Positions 5,913-6,918 of a DNA stretch of 6,918 bases are shown in pieces. The translations under genes were made by a program, and so were the position numbers. Position 1 is the first letter of the stretch. Each line of letters starts with the position of its first letter. Source of the DNA: Actinomycetota bacterium (lineage in GTDB: Bacteria; Actinomycetota; Actinomycetes; Actinomycetales; Microbacteriaceae); NCBI GenBank assembly GCA_009703545.1, contig WLFX01000052.1, positions 1-6,918 on the forward strand. The letters are read 5' to 3'. The notes beneath the pieces are model-generated. The model was not told where the DNA came from, did no database searches, and worked only from the letters and a program-made list of their open reading frames with translations.

Positions 5913-6539
5913 ATGCTCGATGCAAAACAGGTCACGGCATGGACTGAAAACTATGTCACTGAACCCGCTGCCATTCGTAAAGCCCGACACGCGTCCCGTG
6001 AACACGGGGTGGAACCAATCACACCCGCGATGGGCTCGTTTCTTGCCTCTCTCGTGTCGTACTCCAATGCTCAATCAATTGTCGAGATCGGCACGGGACT
6101 TGGTGTCGCCAGCCAATGGTTGCTCCTTTCAAGCCCCGAAACACATTTGACGACGATCGAAAAAGACGTCGATCACCAACAATCAGCAAAAGACCTTTTC
6201 GCGAGCGCCGGGATCGCCTCAAGCCGAGTTCGACTAATCAGCGGCGATGCAGTCGATATCCTTCCCCGCATGAATGAAGGCACATATGACCTCATTGTTG
6301 TCAACGCCGCGGGCAAGGGCACACTCGAATTGACTCGCCACGCGCTCCACCTTGCGCGAGTCGGAGGGATTGTCGCTGTCGTGCACGCTCTTGGTGGTGG
6401 ACTCGTGGCCCAGCCGACGCGACGCGATGCCGCAACCACAGAGCTGCGCACGCTATTGGGCGACTACGCGGTCGACGAAAACGTCCGAGCGACCATGGTG
6501 CCCGTTGGCGACGGAATTCTCACGCTCATCAAACTATAG
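5913..6539 (+). CDS. Class I SAM-dependent O-methyltransferase-like protein with altered metal site
   Basis: This 208-residue cytoplasmic protein has the length and fold pattern of family 3 (COMT-like) O-methyltransferases. SAM-binding motif I is VEIGTGLGVASQW (57-69). The acidic ribose-binding residue follows strand 2 (TIEKD, E83), and ISGDAVDILPRM (109-120) contacts the adenine side. The C-terminal block ARVGGIVAV and the PVGDGILTLIKL ending align without gaps to the family. However, the three COMT metal ligands are changed: Asp of the DADK motif is N131 (VVNAAGK), and the Asp-Asn pair before the LWxG motif is V157-H158. Mg2+-dependent catechol methylation is therefore unlikely, and the substrate is unknown. 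I believe actinobacterial relatives near sigE/tatB (Rv1220c type) are also diverged here, but this is from memory. The gene diverges from tatB, and a glycosyltransferase gene follows after 12 bases. Confidence 0.9.
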   Translation: MLDAKQVTAWTENYVTEPAAIRKARHASREHGVEPITPAMGSFLASLVSYSNAQSIVEIGTGLGVASQWLLLSSPETHLTTIEKDVDHQQSAKDLFASAGIASSRVRLISGDAVDILPRMNEGTYDLIVVNAAGKGTLELTRHALHLARVGGIVAVVHALGGGLVAQPTRRDAATTELRTLLGDYAVDENVRATMVPVGDGILTLIKL

Positions 6540-6551
6540 AAAGCAACTCGA

Positions 6552-6918
6552 ATGAAGAACCCAGAGACGTTCCCACACCCGATCGGATTAATGCTGTTTA
6601 ACCGATTTGAGTATTCACAACAAGTGTTAATGTCACTCAGCGCACAGACACTGCCGGTCGACCAATCCAAGTTGTACATCTCGATTGATGGATACTCTGG
6701 CTCGAAGGCCGAGTTGCAGGGCAAACCTGATAGCACGCACGCAATCGAGGAATTAGCGCGGGCAACGTTCCCGAACGCAACGATTCGGCGCGCGGAAAAA
6801 AACATCGGAATCGCCGAAGTGTATTTTGCTCTCGAAGTATCCATGCTTGAGTCTCACCCTGACGCAAACTGGATTGGGTTCTTCGAGGAGGATTACGTTC
6901 CCAGCCCCGACTATTTGG
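6552..6918 (+). CDS. Glycosyltransferase-like protein (GT-A fold), N-terminal 122 residues, cut by window edge
   Basis: The frame is open from ATG 6552 to the window end with no stop. The protein begins like a nucleotide-sugar-binding GT-A domain: strand PIGLMLFNRFEYSQQVLMSL (10-29), AQTLPVD (31-37), then the strand and turn KLYISIDGYSG (40-50). At 107-122 it reads WIGFFEEDYVPSPDYL, where FEED takes the place of the metal-binding DxD (EDD in GnT-I-type enzymes) and PSPDYL is the usual follow-on. This suggests a sugar transferase with some GnT-I-like character, possibly acting on surface glycans; donor and acceptor cannot be told. It lies 12 bases after the methyltransferase stop without a clear ribosome binding site, so it may be read from the same message. 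Composition differs: about 51% GC by hand count over 6601-6900, and three TTA leucine codons (L13, L26, L68), against none in the preceding gene. Confidence 0.75.
   Translation, partial: MKNPETFPHPIGLMLFNRFEYSQQVLMSLSAQTLPVDQSKLYISIDGYSGSKAELQGKPDSTHAIEELARATFPNATIRRAEKNIGIAEVYFALEVSMLESHPDANWIGFFEEDYVPSPDYL

Noticed and set aside
5858..5935. In-frame N-terminal extension of TatB to the ATG at 5935
   Set aside because: It would overlap the methyltransferase gene, add Cys/Arg-rich sequence before the membrane helix and move the conserved Glu away from position 8.
6797..6803. A AAA AAC, an in-frame -1 slippery heptamer in the glycosyltransferase gene
   Set aside because: The -1 frame reaches a stop about 15 codons later, no stem-loop or pseudoknot is evident downstream, and the zero frame gives a sensible protein on both sides. 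It is probably chance.
1..6918. tRNA, rRNA, CRISPR arrays, insertion sequences, inverted-repeat ends, riboswitches and intrinsic terminators
   Set aside because: None was seen on reading both strands. Intergenic gaps are at most 55 bases, and no GC-rich hairpin followed by a T run was found.

Overview
The window reads as chromosomal DNA from an actinobacterium, most likely a small-genome member of the Microbacteriaceae. This is inferred from protein families and gene order, not from a marker gene. Supporting signs are an actinobacterial-type Xaa-Pro aminopeptidase, an Mrp protein without the usual Cys pair, a PRC-barrel/MgtE_N/CBS protein beside a DUF1003 protein, and a TatB with the actinobacterial tail. 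Spot counts of base composition give roughly 55-60% GC over most of the window, falling to about 51% at the right end. Packing is extreme: only about 144 of 6918 bases lie outside genes. There are no RNA genes, insertion sequences, CRISPR arrays or long repeats, and no gene-free stretch longer than 55 bases.

Left to right: the left edge holds most of a PHP-domain phosphoesterase gene (minus strand, 3' end cut off). It diverges over 38 bases from a complete M24 aminopeptidase P gene (plus). That gene meets a minus-strand three-gene operon tail to tail, with interlocked stop codons. Read in its own direction, the operon runs from a soluble PRC/MgtE_N/CBS protein (GTG start at 4988), to a two-helix DUF1003 membrane protein, to the Mrp/NBP35 ATPase. 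The genes are separated by 3 bases and then overlap by 14. Across 36 bases from the operon start, a small membrane protein with a general-stress-protein-17M-like domain runs on the plus strand. It converges on tatB, again with interlocked stops. tatB diverges over 55 bases from a class I O-methyltransferase gene. That gene is followed after 12 bases by the N-terminal part of a GT-A-type glycosyltransferase, cut by the right edge.

The set is mostly housekeeping: peptide turnover (PepP), nucleotide or RNA-end metabolism (PHP), Fe-S cluster handling (Mrp) and Tat protein export (TatB). It also contains a conserved but poorly understood actinobacterial membrane/sensor module (PRC-MgtE_N-CBS, DUF1003, YflT-like). 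From memory, the order resembles the Mycobacterium tuberculosis region Rv1220c-Rv1234, but without the sigE-rseA-htrA genes that lie there between the methyltransferase and tatB.

The most interesting signals are structural. Five of the six divergent gene starts have a -10-like hexamer exactly six bases before the start codon, as expected for leaderless mRNAs. Both convergent junctions use the same 4-base stop interlock. Two proteins, the O-methyltransferase and Mrp, lack the metal or cluster ligands that define their wider families. I see no clearly new defence or mobile system here.
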